Source: Streptantibioticus ferralitis
GTDB lineage: Bacteria; Actinomycetota; Actinomycetes; Streptomycetales; Streptomycetaceae
NCBI RefSeq assembly: GCF_029223525.1
Contig: NZ_JARHTQ010000036.1
Span: 1-64,000 of the forward strand
DNA length: 64,000 nucleotides
Direction: 5' to 3'
In this document: positions 62,473 through 64,000 of the stretch, one piece after another
Position numbering within the stretch: the first letter of the stretch is position 1
How the letters are laid out: each line of letters opens with the position of its first letter
The notes under the pieces: model-generated
What the model was told of the DNA's origin: nothing
Database searches by the model: none
The model's input: the letters and a program-made list of their open reading frames with translations, nothing else
Translations under genes and position numbers: made by a program

Positions 62473-63177
62473 TCAGCGACCCAATCGGGCCGCGAGACCG
62501 TCGAGCACGCAGTCCAGGCCGAACGCGAACTCGACGTCAGGGTCGAGTTCCTCGCCTTCCAGGACGCGGCGGGCGAGCATCGGGTGCTCGCCCGCCGCGA
62601 GGACCTCGCTGATATAGGGGCCGACGCTGCGCTGCCACTGCTCCTCGGTCAGGCCGGTGCGCTGCTCGGCGCGCCGAGCAGCCTGCTGCGTGGCCACCGA
62701 GCCCAGCACGTACGCGTGCACGGCTACGAGCGCCTGTGAGGCCAGGGTGATGTCGGGCGTGAGCGCGACGGCGGCGCGCAGCGCGGATTCGGACCGTCGC
62801 AACGAGTTGGGGCCGAGTGAGGGCCGGCCTGCCAGTTCTCCCGCCAACCATGGGTGCCGCAGCAGGGTCGTGCGCAGCGAGTGCGCGACCGCGGACAGGT
62901 CGGCGCGCCAGTCCCGCGTGGGCTCGGGAAGCGGGTCCTCGCCCTGCACCGCGTCGACCATCAGGTCCATGAGTTCGTCGCGGTTGGCGATGTAGCGGTA
63001 GAGGGTGGCCGTCCCGGAACCGAGGTCGCCCGCGACCCGGCGCATCGACACCGCGGCCAAGCCCTCCGCATCGGCGACGGCCAGCGCGGCGGCCACGTAC
63101 TGGTCCACCCCCGGCGCGCGTCGGGCCGGTTCGGGGCGAGGCCTGGTCCACACCGACCAGGGAGCGGGTTCGGTCAT
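62473..63177 (-). CDS. TetR-family regulator with TetR_C_1-type C-terminal domain
   Basis: The 234-residue protein starts at ATG 63177, with ATG 63207 as an alternative. HTH: YVAAALAVADAEGLAAVSMR, RVAGDLGSGTATLYRYIAN, RDELMDLMVDAV. The C-terminal ligand domain (HPWLAGELAGRPSLGPNSL, FAFGLDCVLDGLAARLG) matches the group that represses a divergent FAD monooxygenase, as in TetR/TetX-like pairs. An 11-bp inverted repeat lies in the shared intergenic region. Confidence 0.9.
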   Translation of the reverse strand: MTEPAPWSVWTRPRPEPARRAPGVDQYVAAALAVADAEGLAAVSMRRVAGDLGSGTATLYRYIANRDELMDLMVDAVQGEDPLPEPTRDWRADLSAVAHSLRTTLLRHPWLAGELAGRPSLGPNSLRRSESALRAAVALTPDITLASQALVAVHAYVLGSVATQQAARRAEQRTGLTEEQWQRSVGPYISEVLAAGEHPMLARRVLEGEELDPDVEFAFGLDCVLDGLAARLGR

Positions 63178-63212
63178 CGGGTGCTTCCCTTTCTCGTTGC
63201 CCGGCATTCTAT

Positions 63213-63257
63213 CTTCTGGATACGATGTAGCCATGACGGAAACGGTGTATCCAGAAG
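63213..63257. promoter_or_regulatory. 11-bp inverted repeat over the monooxygenase promoter and start
   Basis: CTTCTGGATAC (63213-63223) and GTATCCAGAAG (63247-63257) are exact complements 23 bp apart, flanking the ATG at 63233. A -35-like TTGCCC (63197) and -10-like TACGAT (63221) with 18-bp spacing place the transcript start near the ATG. Confidence 0.65.
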
Positions 63258-64000
63258 TGCCGGTGCTCGTGGTCGGAGGCGGCAGCGTCGGGCTGCTCAC
63301 CGCGGCGCTGCTCGCCCACCACGGCGTCCCCGCAGTGCTCGTCGAACGCCGGTCCGGGCCGTCCGTCCACCCGCGCGCCACCGGCATCGGGTCGCGCACC
63401 GTCGAGGTCCTGCGCGAACTCGGGCTGGACACCGCCGTCGACGCCGCCGCGGTCGACCTCCGGGGCGCCGCGGGCAAGGCGGTGGCGCGGACCGTCGTCG
63501 AAATGGGTGCGGGCGATGTCGTGACCGTGCCCATGCCGACCCCGTCCGCCACCGAGCTGGACACGACGCCGTTCAGGCTGCGCGGCGTCTGCGCGCAGGA
63601 CCGCCTCGACGCCGTGGTGACGGCCGACCTGGCGCGCCGCGGAGCGGATCTGCGCTGGTCGACCCGCCTGGTCGGCATCGCGCAGGACGCCAACGGGGTC
63701 GACGTCGAACTGGAGGGGCCCGACGGCCGCTACTCGTTGCGCTGCGTGCACGTGGTGGCTGCGGACGGCACGCACAGCGCCGTGCGGACCGCGCTCGGCG
63801 TGGGCACCTCCGGGCCGGGCGACCTGGGCAAGTCGAAGATCAACATCCTGTTCCGCGCCGACCTCCGACCCCACCTGCGGGGGATGGCCTTCGGCACCTG
63901 CACGATCACCACGCCGGAGGCACCCGGCCTGCTGGTGACCGTGGACGGAGCGACCACCTGGGTCTTCCACGTCACCTGCGACATCGACGGGGGCGAGCGG
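63233..64000 (+). CDS. FAD-dependent monooxygenase (partial, runs off window)
   Basis: The visible 256 residues start at ATG 63233. The Rossmann motif VLVVGGGSVGLLTAALLAHH, ERRSGPSVHPRATGI, and the second FAD motif VVAADGTHSAVRTALG place it in the aromatic hydroxylase (PheA/TetX/PgaE) family. Its substrate is unknown, but the pairing with a TetR repressor suggests xenobiotic or antibiotic inactivation. The promoter seems leaderless and overlaps the probable TetR operator. Confidence 0.92.
   Translation, partial: MTETVYPEVPVLVVGGGSVGLLTAALLAHHGVPAVLVERRSGPSVHPRATGIGSRTVEVLRELGLDTAVDAAAVDLRGAAGKAVARTVVEMGAGDVVTVPMPTPSATELDTTPFRLRGVCAQDRLDAVVTADLARRGADLRWSTRLVGIAQDANGVDVELEGPDGRYSLRCVHVVAADGTHSAVRTALGVGTSGPGDLGKSKINILFRADLRPHLRGMAFGTCTITTPEAPGLLVTVDGATTWVFHVTCDIDGGER

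Overview
The window comes from a high-GC actinomycete, almost certainly a Streptomyces or close relative. It has strong third-position G/C bias, GTG starts, a WhiB-type regulator, a DUF1707 protein, polyphosphate glucokinase, and the core order ahpCD-oxyR / PBP / fumarases / wbl / glpX / xseBA / ispH / ychF known from Streptomyces chromosomes.

Layout. (1) 1-2.7 kb: the 3' end of an IS30-type transposase, an AI-2E family permease, and ahpD plus most of ahpC. (2) 2.71-19.26 kb: a complete 16.5-kb actinomycete integrative and conjugative element (AICE). It carries a large serine integrase, a rolling-circle-type replication initiator, an FtsK/TraB-type DNA translocase, a small Spd-like membrane protein and two GntR regulators. 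Its cargo is a graspetide (ATP-grasp RiPP) cluster with a PIMT-like methyltransferase, an XRE/TPR regulator and three tandem secreted SH3-domain proteins. (3) 19.4-47.8 kb: the conserved chromosome resumes with oxyR, an ABC exporter with a PadR regulator, an SPFH protein, a class A PBP, catalase, a PP2C/GAF/HATPase signalling protein, both fumarase classes, wbl, glpX, xseBA, ppgK, ispH, an APC permease and ychF. (4) 47.8-53.8 kb: a less GC-biased island with a three-gene, translationally coupled operon (double-GHKL histidine kinase-like protein, receiver-like protein, ComEC-type metallo-beta-lactamase-fold protein) divergent from an N6-adenine DNA methyltransferase. (5) 54-59.7 kb: a possible second RiPP-like locus (40-residue Thr-rich peptide, MBL-fold enzyme, APH-like kinase) next to an XRE/TPR regulator and a GNAT. 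(6) 59.8-62.4 kb: a decayed zone with broken genes. (7) 62.5-64 kb: a TetR regulator divergent from an FAD monooxygenase that runs off the window.

The most striking observation is the integration site of the AICE. It sits inside ahpC at codons for VVFFW (14-bp identical core at 2711-2724 and 19247-19260). The original 5' end of ahpC, with the oxyR-facing promoter, is stranded at the right end and now terminates at once at a TGA. The left end of the element supplies a different but equally long 38-codon 5' end and a look-alike promoter, so a full-length chimeric ahpC is rebuilt and remains coupled to ahpD. The element thus carries a spare half of an oxidative-stress gene.

The AICE genes fit one life cycle. 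Integrase and a 46-residue ORF lie next to the attachment site, and Rep, TraB and Spd handle replication and transfer. The UTRA-type GntR is flanked by a palindrome (ACTTATACGNATAAGT) that recurs upstream of the SH3 cluster, so both transfer and cell-wall functions are probably co-repressed. The graspetide cluster is the metabolite cargo. All functional statements are from reading the sequence; no database search was run.
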